Assembly (NCBI RefSeq): GCF_947331465.1
Contig: NZ_CAMZOK010000003.1
Location: forward strand, 310,001 to 374,000
Source of the DNA: Shimia sp. Alg240-R146
Lineage (GTDB): Bacteria > Pseudomonadota > Alphaproteobacteria > Rhodobacterales > Rhodobacteraceae
DNA: 64,000 nt
Direction: 5' to 3'
Below the pieces are notes generated by a model. That model had not been told where the DNA came from and ran no database searches. It worked only from the letters and a program-made list of their open reading frames with translations. This document shows, in pieces, positions 49,765 through 58,685 of this stretch (position 1 is its first letter; every line of letters begins with the position of its first letter). A program made the translations under genes and the position numbers.

Positions 49765-52040
49765 TGGCAACCTGTCCCTGTGATACCGACCCGACCAGTC
49801 CCTGCCCTGATATCCCCGCAGGTCTGACCCGCTTGCCCCTCCAGGATCGCGGCTTCGCCGAGGTGCGCCGCGCGCTGCTGTCTTCCGTCGCCCGTCAACC
49901 AAGCCTTGCAGGATGGAGCACTGATGGCCAACAGGACCTTGGCGTCATGCTGCTGGATATGTGGGCCTATGTCGCTGACGTGACCCGGTTTTATGATGCC
50001 GAAATTGCTGGCGAATTCTACCTCGACACCGCCCAACGCGACAAAACCACCAAGCGCATCACCAGCCTGATTGGCTACAAACCCCGCCCAGCGCTGTCGG
50101 CCAAGGCGGATCTGGTGGTTGAAGCCGACGGGCGCTCCCACGTTCCCATGCCCGCCCGCACCGGCTTCCGCTCCGAAGGCTTTGAGGACGAACCGCCCCA
50201 AGTGTTTGAAACCCTGACGCGGCATGTCGCGCAGCCCGCGCGCAATATCTGGCACCTCGATCCAATTGAGGCCGATATCTACCCCGGTCGTATTCTGCTG
50301 CGTCCCAAAGACAACGGCGTGCCAAAACGTGGTATTCTGGCCTTCCGTGTGGGCGGCGTTCCCACCCACGCCAGCCAGATCGGCGGCGTGTCCAAATTCA
50401 TTGGGCCCGACGACCGTGTCTTTACCGAAGTTACTCTGGAAACGCCTTTTTCCCCGACTGACGGCACCACGCTGTCTGATGTCCAGATGCGCCTAATGGG
50501 GCTGACCGCCTCAAAGTCGCCCCTGACCCACACATTCGTCGCCAACAAGCTGGTGCTTGATGGGCTATACCCGCAGCTCAAGGCCATGGAACTTGCCGTT
50601 CTGGAAACGCCAACGGGACTGTATCCTTTTGAAATATCTAGCGTTGCACGCCAAGACCTCGCACTTGCTATTGCCTCCGAGCCCGCGATCACCGCGCCGG
50701 CCAGCGAAATCACCCACGCAGGTTTCGCGGCAGGTGTGTTGACCGAGCACACCGACTACCGCGTCCATTTCAACCCGATCCGCATCGGCGCCCTGCGCGC
50801 ACCAGCCAAGACCGAAGTGACGCTTCAGGATCTCGGCGGCGAAGCCAGCCTGAAGCAACCTGACGTGCGGCTGGATCAAGCAGAAGGTGGCCCCTTTGTC
50901 GTTCAGGGCCGAAATCCGACAGGCGAAAGCATCGACGGCGAGGTCATGCGCGATGCCCTCCGCCGTGACTACAGCCTGCTCCCCAATCTCAGCCGACCCG
51001 CTTTTGACGCACCTCTCGTGGCGCCGCTCAAGGTCTTTGGCAATGTCGTGACGGCCGTGCGCGGCGAAAGTGTGGGGGGCGAAGTGCTCGGCTCTGCCGA
51101 CGCCGCGCGCCCCGACAACCGGTTCCAACTGAAGAAAGCCCCACTGAGCTGGATCGAAGACCCCTCCCAGCCGAACGGCCTCCGCCCTCTGATTGACGTC
51201 TACGTTGACGGCATCCGCTGGAACCGCGCAGAAACGCTCTACACCGCCCGGCCAGAAGACCGCGTCTACGTGCTGGAAGAAGCAGACGATGGCAAAACCT
51301 CGGTGATCTTCGGGGATGGCCTGCGCGGTGAACGCCCAACGACCGGTGTAGAAAATGTCGTGGCCGATTATCGCTGGGGCGCGGGCGCTGCCAAACCGCC
51401 GCCCGGAACGATCAAGCAGATGGCAAAACCGGTCAAAGGCATTCGCCGCGTTCTCAACCCGCTTCCGGCCACAGGCGGCGCCGACGCCGAGGCCGCCTCC
51501 GAAATCAGAACCAACGCCCCCGCCAAAGTTTTGGCACTGGGCAAAGCCGTATCAGTGCAGGATTTCGAAGCGCTTGCAGCGGGCTATCCGGGCGTGCTCA
51601 ACACCGCCGCAGGCTGGGCTTGGGATGCCACGCAGCAACGTGCTGTTGTGACGGTCTGGGTGATCGAGGACGGCGGCCTGGATCATGTGGCATTGCGTGA
51701 CTGGCTGATCAGCATGGCCGCCGACGACACCCCCGTTGAGGTCACAATCGCCACCGGATTGGAAAAGTGGTTGCTGATCAGTGTTCTTGTGCATCCCGAT
51801 CATAACAGCGCCGACACCAAAGCCGCCGTCGAAGCCCGACTGGCCGACGAAACGCTGGCCCTCTCGGCTGTGCCCATCGGCGGCGTGCTCTACCGGTCCG
51901 CCCTCGTGAAAGCCATTCAGACCGTGCCCGGCGTCGCCAGCGTGCCGTCACTGCGGGTGGACGGCAGCGAGCTTGATTGGGCGATGAGTTCCAGCGCCGG
52001 CAGTTATTTTGACTTCAGCAGAAGGATCAGCGTGCTCTGA
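49764..52040 (+). CDS. eCIS baseplate wedge protein 2 (J/gp6-like)
   Basis: This second J-like protein has 758 residues. It begins with Cys-rich MATCPCDTDPTSPCPDIPAG. It has RRALLSSVARQPSLAGWSTD, VMLLDMWAYVADVTRFYDAE and LDTAQRDKTTKRITSLIGYK. The C-terminal part has AASEIRTNAPAKVLALGKAV, VQDFEALAAGYPGVLNTAAG and VPIGGVLYRSALVKAIQTVP. The two wedge proteins probably form a heteromeric wedge, as gp6/gp7 or Afp11/Afp12 do. The order J1-J2-gpI is characteristic of eCIS. It overlaps both neighbours by 1 bp. Confidence 0.9.
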   Translation: MATCPCDTDPTSPCPDIPAGLTRLPLQDRGFAEVRRALLSSVARQPSLAGWSTDGQQDLGVMLLDMWAYVADVTRFYDAEIAGEFYLDTAQRDKTTKRITSLIGYKPRPALSAKADLVVEADGRSHVPMPARTGFRSEGFEDEPPQVFETLTRHVAQPARNIWHLDPIEADIYPGRILLRPKDNGVPKRGILAFRVGGVPTHASQIGGVSKFIGPDDRVFTEVTLETPFSPTDGTTLSDVQMRLMGLTASKSPLTHTFVANKLVLDGLYPQLKAMELAVLETPTGLYPFEISSVARQDLALAIASEPAITAPASEITHAGFAAGVLTEHTDYRVHFNPIRIGALRAPAKTEVTLQDLGGEASLKQPDVRLDQAEGGPFVVQGRNPTGESIDGEVMRDALRRDYSLLPNLSRPAFDAPLVAPLKVFGNVVTAVRGESVGGEVLGSADAARPDNRFQLKKAPLSWIEDPSQPNGLRPLIDVYVDGIRWNRAETLYTARPEDRVYVLEEADDGKTSVIFGDGLRGERPTTGVENVVADYRWGAGAAKPPPGTIKQMAKPVKGIRRVLNPLPATGGADAEAASEIRTNAPAKVLALGKAVSVQDFEALAAGYPGVLNTAAGWAWDATQQRAVVTVWVIEDGGLDHVALRDWLISMAADDTPVEVTIATGLEKWLLISVLVHPDHNSADTKAAVEARLADETLALSAVPIGGVLYRSALVKAIQTVPGVASVPSLRVDGSELDWAMSSSAGSYFDFSRRISVL

Positions 52041-54373
52041 TGGCCATTGGCGAAACATCCTCCCTGCGCACCGCCCAAGACGGCTATGACGCATATTATG
52101 CCGAGAAAATCTGGCGTTTGATCCCAGCGATCTATCGCGACGAAGATCCCAAATCCGCCTCCCCTGATGCGCTCAGGGCTTTGGTCGATGTGCTGGGTGA
52201 GGCCGTAGCAGACAGCCGTCGAAGCGTTGATCGCCTGTGGGCTGACAGCAGCATCGAAGACTGTGACGACTGGGCAATCCCTTATATTGGTGAGCTGTTC
52301 GGCACACGTCTGATTTCGGAACAGAACACGGCTGGTCGACGCGCTGATGTGGCCAACACAATCAAATATCGCCGCATGGCCGGTACGGTCGCGCTTCTGG
52401 CGATGCTGGCCGATGACATTGCCGGTTGGGACGCGGTCCCGCAAGAAGCCTTCAAGCGCCTGTTCCGCAATTGGCACAGTCTGGATTGCCCCGCCCCCAT
52501 CGGCCCAATCAGCGCAACACCGCAACACGGGTTGGCCCGCCTGACCCACGCCCGCGTCGGCGACACCGCCTATGGCCCGTTTGACGATGTCGCGCACTTG
52601 CCTGATTTCCGCCAACTGCGCGGCCGTGACGGGCGCTACAACACCCCCAAAGTAAATTTGCACATCTTCCGCCAATCCGCGTTTGAGCTGAACAACGTGA
52701 CGCCACACAGCTTTGGCGGCGGGCGCTATACGCTCGACCCATCCGGGCGGGATTGCCCGCTCTTCATTCCTGGCCAACCGGCAAACGACGGCTGCAAAAC
52801 CGGCGAGGAATGGCAGTTGCGCCAACCGCTTAGCTGCCGCCTCTACAACGACGGACGCTACGATCTGTCCCGCGCCGCGTTGGACACTGTCGGGCTGGCA
52901 GCCTTGACGCCGCTTGAAGGGCAATCCTTCCGCACGGCGGCAGCTCTGATTGACCGCGCATTGGGCCTCAAACAGCAAGCAACCAATAACCCCGCCGCCA
53001 GGTTGACCTTGGCCGAAGGTCAGGCCTTGATGACCGCCCCCCTGACCGAGACCAGCAACCGCGGCCAACTGGTCGCTGACGGTGTGATCGACCTCGCGCT
53101 TGGACCGGTGCCTACACCCTCGCTGGATGCCGCCGCTCTGGTGGCTGGCAATCTCGCCGATTGGATCACCGACGTGCCCACCACTGAAACCTGGGTGGAA
53201 ACGCTGGTTGATCCGGCCAACGGCCGCGCGCTGACAGAGGGTGCCGAGGCAGACCTGCACAGCCGCCGCTTCTATGAGGGTCGCTTCTGGCCCGTTGGCG
53301 CCGGCACACACGAGCGCAGCGCAGGACTTTTGACACAAGCCACAGATTGGGCGGCCCCGGGCGCGGTTGACGCAGGCCCGCACTTGCCGGTCACGACGTT
53401 CACTTTGCCCACAACAGGCACGCGCCAGATCGCGGACAGCCGAACCTATCTCCACAGCCCCAACACCGATCTGACCCTGACTGGGGACCTTCATCTTCAG
53501 GCCCGCAATGGTGAACGCCCATATATCCGTTTGGAAAGCGCAACAGTGGACGGCGCGCGGCGCTTTGTCATCAACGGGCCTGATGGCGCGCACATCACGC
53601 TTGACGGGCTTTGGTTTGGCATGATTGCCGAAGGCCAGACCGAAGAAAACGTGGCAGGTGCCGCGCCAATGGCCTGCGACATCGTACTTGCCGGAGACTT
53701 CGGCAGCGTCACGCTACGCAACATGACGCTCGACCCGGGCGGGCGGCGGGCGCAGGTGACAGCCAATCAGGTTTTCATGCTGCCCTTTGTGCGGCTCAGG
53801 ATCGAAGGCGGTATCGACCAGATCATCCTTGATCGGTGTGTTACAGGCCCGATCGAGGAAGCGCTCGACGCCTTTGGCCATTGCAGCGGTACACGGGTCT
53901 GCATGTTTGACAGCATCCTGCGCGGCCGCCGCGCAACGCCGGCTTTCCTCGGTCGCAATCTGTTTCTGGAAATGGCGCGCTGCACCGTCATCGGCGATAT
54001 TTCCGCCGCCCGTTACCTGATCGAGGACAGCTTGATCGAGGGCACCGTGCAGGCGCTGGATCAACAAGGCAGCTGCTTTCGCTACAGCGCGGCACACGAA
54101 ACCGAAGCAATTGGACTGGCAGGCGCCTATCGCTCCGTCGGCTTTGCCGATGGCCTGCCCCGCAACACGTTCCTCAGCCGCCGGTTTGGCGATCCGGATT
54201 TTGTTCAACTCAGCGAAACCGTCCCTGACGCCATTCGGCGTGGGGCGGAAAACACATCCGAAATGGGCGCCAACAACAGCGCGCTCGACCCGATCAAGCG
54301 TGATGACCTTGTCTACAAATTGTCCGAGTTCACCACGATCAACACAATTACCCAGCTTGTCTTCGAAACCTGA
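52040..54373 (+). CDS. Tail protein I-like N-terminus fused to a beta-helical domain
   Basis: The 777-aa protein opens with a P2 gpI-like domain (about residues 10-170: AEKIWRLIPAIYRDEDPKSA, DCDDWAIPYIGELFGTRLIS, RRADVANTIKYRRMAGTVAL, then LAMLADDIAGWDAVPQEAFK). The rest (about 420-720) is a repetitive right-handed beta-helix-like region (for example ITLDGLWFGMI, VTLRNMTLDPGG, IDQIILDRCVTG). In phages gpI joins the fibres to the baseplate; here the fused beta-helix may itself be a spike- or fibre-like arm. It is followed by an even larger beta-helix protein after 14 bp. Confidence 0.82.
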   Translation: MAIGETSSLRTAQDGYDAYYAEKIWRLIPAIYRDEDPKSASPDALRALVDVLGEAVADSRRSVDRLWADSSIEDCDDWAIPYIGELFGTRLISEQNTAGRRADVANTIKYRRMAGTVALLAMLADDIAGWDAVPQEAFKRLFRNWHSLDCPAPIGPISATPQHGLARLTHARVGDTAYGPFDDVAHLPDFRQLRGRDGRYNTPKVNLHIFRQSAFELNNVTPHSFGGGRYTLDPSGRDCPLFIPGQPANDGCKTGEEWQLRQPLSCRLYNDGRYDLSRAALDTVGLAALTPLEGQSFRTAAALIDRALGLKQQATNNPAARLTLAEGQALMTAPLTETSNRGQLVADGVIDLALGPVPTPSLDAAALVAGNLADWITDVPTTETWVETLVDPANGRALTEGAEADLHSRRFYEGRFWPVGAGTHERSAGLLTQATDWAAPGAVDAGPHLPVTTFTLPTTGTRQIADSRTYLHSPNTDLTLTGDLHLQARNGERPYIRLESATVDGARRFVINGPDGAHITLDGLWFGMIAEGQTEENVAGAAPMACDIVLAGDFGSVTLRNMTLDPGGRRAQVTANQVFMLPFVRLRIEGGIDQIILDRCVTGPIEEALDAFGHCSGTRVCMFDSILRGRRATPAFLGRNLFLEMARCTVIGDISAARYLIEDSLIEGTVQALDQQGSCFRYSAAHETEAIGLAGAYRSVGFADGLPRNTFLSRRFGDPDFVQLSETVPDAIRRGAENTSEMGANNSALDPIKRDDLVYKLSEFTTINTITQLVFET

Positions 54374-54387
54374 AGGAGGGCGTCGCA

Positions 54388-57300
54388 GTGGCACATGATA
54401 TTACAAGAGAATCTTTTCAGCGGGCGAAGAATTACGTTTCCCTGCGACAACAACAGGGCCGCGTTCCGCTTGACAGCGAACTCAACGAAGGCACCGATCT
54501 TCAGGCCGAAGAGCTGCGCCGTATGGTGCAGGACCTGATTTGCGCCGGAGGCACGCCGGATGACGGCTTCAAGATTTCCGTAACCGGTGACGACGCGGAT
54601 GGCGACGGGCTTTTCGAGGGGCTGGCGGACTATGACTTCGACATCGCCAAAGGCACCTTTTGGATCGGCGGGCGGCGCTATGACAACCTGACCAACACCA
54701 CGTTGATGCAGCAACCCGACTGGCTGCAACGCGGCCAGGGGCCAGAGAGCCTGCCAACGCTGGCCGAAGCTGAACAATTCGATTTCCTCTATCTGGACGC
54801 GTGGGAGCAAGACGTCAGCGCGACTGAAGACAGCGAACTGCTCGAACGCGCACTCGGTGGTGCCGATGGCGCTGGCCGTCGCCGCCGCATGGCACGGGTA
54901 CAGGTGGTTCAAAACAGCGCATCGACATGCACCCAGTCAATGCAAGACACCTTTGCAGGTCTGACTTTTGATCCAGACACCAAAGCCCTGCGCAGCGCCG
55001 CTGGTCTGACCGTGGATTTCACCGATATCGGCGTCACCGACGATCTCTGCGCGCCGCAGGTCCAAGGCGGCTACCTGGGGGCGGAGAACGAAACCTTCCG
55101 CGTCAAACTTACCGCGCCAAACCGGTTCATTTGGGGTCGCGACAACGCCTCGCATCTCTACCGCGTAAGACTCGATCCAATTCCCGGCGACGAAGACGCA
55201 GATCCACCAGAGCCACCGCGCACACAGGTCACCTTCATCACCTTGCCGCGCGACACGCACGCCCACCCTCTCGCGGGTCAATCTGTTGAGCTACTGCGCT
55301 GGAACACGCAGCTGCCCAACGGCGAGAAAGTTGCGGAGCCAATGGGCGTTCTGGCCAATATCGCCAGCGATTTCGACCCGTCAACAAAGCAAATCCTGAT
55401 CGATCATGATCTCGATCCGGCGTGGAACGCTTGGTTCGGTGCCGAAGGCGCAGACTACATCAACCCGATGGACACCGACGCGCCCACCTATTTCTATCTA
55501 CGCGTCTGGACCGGCGGCACCGGAAACGCCGACGCGCCGGACCACCTCATTCCCGATCTTGCGCCCCCCCTCGGTGAGACCGATCTTTCCTCCACCGACA
55601 TCACGCTGGGCGACACAGGCTTGCAAGTCCGCTTCCGCCGCGAAACCGACGCGGTCTACGGTCTTGCGGGCGACTTTTGGGTTGTTGCGGCCCGCCCCAA
55701 CGCACCCGACATCGTCACCCCATGGCGATTGATGGATGACACAATAGAAACGCCGCCACCTGCCCCACCTTTGGGTCCGGAACGTCATGTGACCCCGCTC
55801 GCGATCATCGAATGGACGCCAGAGGCCGTCGCGGGCGAGTTGCCCCCGATTGTCCACGACTGCCGCGAAAAGTTCCGCAAACTGTGCCATATTCAAACCT
55901 GCTGCGAAGTCACGGTGGGCGACGGCGAGAAAAGCCACGGCGACACCAATTCCATCGCCGACGCGATTGCGCGGCTGCCACTCTCTGGCGGCAAGATTTG
56001 CCTGTTGCGCGGCACCTTCACCGAAAGCGTCGCTTTGGTGAACCGCGACAACATCACCTTTTCGGGCTGCGGCCCCGAAACGATCTGGCAAGCCGAGCCG
56101 GACGCAGCAGCTCTTACTTTGCAAGGCTGCTCGAACATCAAGCTCACCGGCTTTGATATCCGTTCCGACAGCTTGACGACGATCCGAGCAGGTGCCGAAG
56201 CTGGCCCCACACCGGTGGATGAACTTTCCTCGCAGATCACGCTAACCAATATGGTCATCCGTGGCCGCGATCAGGCGGCGGTCTGGCTGAACGGCTGCGA
56301 CGAAACGGTGATCCACGACAGCCATGTTCAAATGCGCGCCCTGACCATGTCGCGGTCCGTAAATCCGCTTTCCGGCATTCACCCAGCGGTGTTTGTCTTG
56401 GGCGACGATGTAAAAATCACGCACAACCGCATCGATCTGGACGGCACCATCGGCGCCGAAATCCGCCCCATGGGGGGCCTGCATATCGGCGGCACCTCAA
56501 GCGATGTGATCATCCGCGACAACGACATCATCGGCGGCAAAGGCAATGGCGTCACGCTGGGCCACATCGAATGGGAGGCAAGCGACAGTACGATCTCGGT
56601 GACCCCATGGACCTGGTGGTTTGATGTGACCATCAACGCGGCTGGATGCTTTGTTTTTGACTTCGGCATTACGCCACCATCCGTCTCGGTCGACCTAACC
56701 TGGGAGCCGGTCTCGGGCGGCGACATCGACTCTCTGACGATCGAGCGCAACACCATCAGCGACATGGGATTGTCGGGCATTTCGGTGTTCTATTTCTTCG
56801 ACCTGTCCCAGAACGAAGACTATATCTCGCTCTCCGATGTGCGCATCACTGACAACGTCATTTGCAACAACCTGACCGGCGATCTCAGCACACCGGGGCT
56901 GACCCGCGCCTACACGCAAGGCTTTGGCGGTATCACTCTTGCTGCGGTGGATGATCTGGTGATCGACCGAAACCGCATCTGCGACAACGGCACCCACAGC
57001 GAGGCGCCCATCTGCGGAGTCTTTGTGCTCTATGCCGAAGGCGCCGATTTGCACAATAACGAGATCTACAACAATGGCTTGGCGGGCGCAGACGCGCCGG
57101 GTCGCTTTGGCGGCGTCAATATCGGCTGGTGCGTGACCCGCTACGAAAACGCCCGTCTCGAAACGGATGGCGCGGTTGCCTCACGCAAAGCTGCGCTCTG
57201 CATGTCCCAAAACTTCATCGACAGTCCCAACGGCCAAGCGCTGAAGGTGGTTGCTCTGGGTCCGGTGATGGTCGCCAACAACCGCATGAACGGCACGTTC

Positions 57301-58683
57301 CGCGACCCGTCCCTCTTCGCCCTGCTCCTCGCGCGGCTCCTTGGCGGCTCCGCGGCGGGCCCCGGCATCAGCGCCGGCATGGCGTCGCTCCTGCTGATCA
57401 CTGGCATGTCGCGTGAATCCCTCGCCAGCGCGTCGGTTGCCTTGGCTGAAATCGCCATCGAGGTCTTGGGCGGCTCTGCGGTGTCCGTCTTCAATGTCGC
57501 CTGGTTGGAGGAATTCACCGACATTTTCGGACAAGACAACGACGTGGAATGGCGCGTCGGCGGCGAGACCTTGTTCAACGACAATCAGGTCAACCTGATG
57601 CCCAAGGCGACCTCCAATGGGCGCATCACCAGCTCGGTTCTTATCAGCAGCCTTGACGACGTCAGCGTCGCAGACAACCAACTTGAAATCGACCGGCAGT
57701 CGCCTCAGGCACTGGTCAACTGCATGGGGCTTGGCGCCACCGTCCGCATGTGCGGCAACCGGATGCAAGAAAGCTTGGGACAGGGGCTGTTTTCCGGCTG
57801 GGCGTATTCGCTCATTCTGGCCAATCAGGTCTCTAACCAAGGCACACATTGCTTTCTGGCTACTTCCTTTTTTGATCCCGGCCCGCCTTATGTCTACGCG
57901 AACATGAACCAGTCTGTCGGCGAAGCCATCCTTGCCAAGCTCTTTCCGGACAGCAACGGGTTGTTTTGCGAACGCATCGGTAAATATCTCGGCGACCTGA
58001 CGGTCGGCGGTGGCTTTCCCGACGATGTTCAGACCGACACAGGTGGCACCCCAGATCCAGTCGATACAGGCGGCACGCCAGACCCGGTCGATACAGGAGG
58101 CACGCCAGACCCGGTCGATACAGGAGGCACGCCGGACCCGGTCGATACAGGAGGCACGCCGGACCCGGTCGATACAGGCGGCACACCGGACCCGGTCGAT
58201 ACAGGAGGCACGCCGGACCCGGTCGACACAGGCGGCACGCCGGACCCGGTCGACACAGGCGGCACGCCTTGGCCCACGCTGGACCCGTGCAACAACAAAG
58301 ACCACGTGCGCCTGCATGACTACTCAGAGCCCATCAAGGAAGGCAAACATTGGAAACAAGAGGACATCGTAAAAAGCTTGCAAGATTCAGGCCTGAGCGC
58401 CTGCTACGTCTTCCGCAAAGTTGAAAGTCCGGAATTCTTTGGTCGCGTTCTAAGTCAAGACATTCCAGCGGGCCTTTGCGTACCAAGGGGCACCGTGGTT
58501 TGCCTCTGCGTTGGCGCACAGGACGGCGAGGAACAGTGTAACTTCGACGCCTGCATAAAATCGGATGGCCCCTCAGAAACACCCGAAAAAAACCTGCGCT
58601 CACAGCTGCACGATAACCTCGATTACCGGCTCGGAGGCTACGCATTCCTCAAGGCGAAAACCAATTCGGACACCAGGAGATAA
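54388..58683 (+). CDS. Giant beta-helix protein with nonapeptide linker and PASTA domain (tail fibre candidate)
   Basis: The 1431-aa protein starts at GTG 54388, 8 bp after GAAGGAGGGCG. An N-terminal DUF6519-like part (ITRESFQRAKNYVSLRQQQG, then EGTDLQAEELRRMVQDLI) is followed by a beta-rich domain to about 480. A right-handed beta-helix covers about 500-1000 (ITFSGCGPETIW, IKLTGFDIRSD, VKITHNRIDLDG, VIIRDNDIIGGKGNGV, LVIDRNRICDNG). A linker of eight nearly identical DTGGTPDPV units lies at about 1217-1288. A C-terminal PASTA-like domain (about 1300-1395) and a short tail end it. It is probably a surface-exposed fibre or plug that binds target cells; PASTA domains of other proteins bind cell-wall muropeptides. 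Function inferred. Confidence 0.8.
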   Translation: MAHDITRESFQRAKNYVSLRQQQGRVPLDSELNEGTDLQAEELRRMVQDLICAGGTPDDGFKISVTGDDADGDGLFEGLADYDFDIAKGTFWIGGRRYDNLTNTTLMQQPDWLQRGQGPESLPTLAEAEQFDFLYLDAWEQDVSATEDSELLERALGGADGAGRRRRMARVQVVQNSASTCTQSMQDTFAGLTFDPDTKALRSAAGLTVDFTDIGVTDDLCAPQVQGGYLGAENETFRVKLTAPNRFIWGRDNASHLYRVRLDPIPGDEDADPPEPPRTQVTFITLPRDTHAHPLAGQSVELLRWNTQLPNGEKVAEPMGVLANIASDFDPSTKQILIDHDLDPAWNAWFGAEGADYINPMDTDAPTYFYLRVWTGGTGNADAPDHLIPDLAPPLGETDLSSTDITLGDTGLQVRFRRETDAVYGLAGDFWVVAARPNAPDIVTPWRLMDDTIETPPPAPPLGPERHVTPLAIIEWTPEAVAGELPPIVHDCREKFRKLCHIQTCCEVTVGDGEKSHGDTNSIADAIARLPLSGGKICLLRGTFTESVALVNRDNITFSGCGPETIWQAEPDAAALTLQGCSNIKLTGFDIRSDSLTTIRAGAEAGPTPVDELSSQITLTNMVIRGRDQAAVWLNGCDETVIHDSHVQMRALTMSRSVNPLSGIHPAVFVLGDDVKITHNRIDLDGTIGAEIRPMGGLHIGGTSSDVIIRDNDIIGGKGNGVTLGHIEWEASDSTISVTPWTWWFDVTINAAGCFVFDFGITPPSVSVDLTWEPVSGGDIDSLTIERNTISDMGLSGISVFYFFDLSQNEDYISLSDVRITDNVICNNLTGDLSTPGLTRAYTQGFGGITLAAVDDLVIDRNRICDNGTHSEAPICGVFVLYAEGADLHNNEIYNNGLAGADAPGRFGGVNIGWCVTRYENARLETDGAVASRKAALCMSQNFIDSPNGQALKVVALGPVMVANNRMNGTFRDPSLFALLLARLLGGSAAGPGISAGMASLLLITGMSRESLASASVALAEIAIEVLGGSAVSVFNVAWLEEFTDIFGQDNDVEWRVGGETLFNDNQVNLMPKATSNGRITSSVLISSLDDVSVADNQLEIDRQSPQALVNCMGLGATVRMCGNRMQESLGQGLFSGWAYSLILANQVSNQGTHCFLATSFFDPGPPYVYANMNQSVGEAILAKLFPDSNGLFCERIGKYLGDLTVGGGFPDDVQTDTGGTPDPVDTGGTPDPVDTGGTPDPVDTGGTPDPVDTGGTPDPVDTGGTPDPVDTGGTPDPVDTGGTPDPVDTGGTPWPTLDPCNNKDHVRLHDYSEPIKEGKHWKQEDIVKSLQDSGLSACYVFRKVESPEFFGRVLSQDIPAGLCVPRGTVVCLCVGAQDGEEQCNFDACIKSDGPSETPEKNLRSQLHDNLDYRLGGYAFLKAKTNSDTRR
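58036..58268 (+). repeat. 27-bp tandem repeat, eight full copies plus a partial one, coding for DTGGTPDPV
   Basis: Units begin with GACACAGG or GATACAGG and end in GACCCGGTC, with only a few third-codon differences. The start unit (58036) is the most divergent; units four, five and seven are identical. The last, partial copy (58252-58268) continues into a unique sequence. The repeats are contiguous and in frame, so this is a length-variable linker, not a CRISPR array. Confidence 0.92.
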
Positions 58684-58685
58684 TC

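Noticed and set aside
58036-58268. Possible CRISPR-like array because of regular repeats
   Set aside because: The 27-bp units are contiguous, without spacers, and in frame with a coding sequence.
58029-58298. Minus-strand frame of repeated VPPVSTGSG
   Set aside because: It is the reverse-strand reading of the 27-bp repeat inside the giant beta-helix gene; no start or ribosome site of its own.
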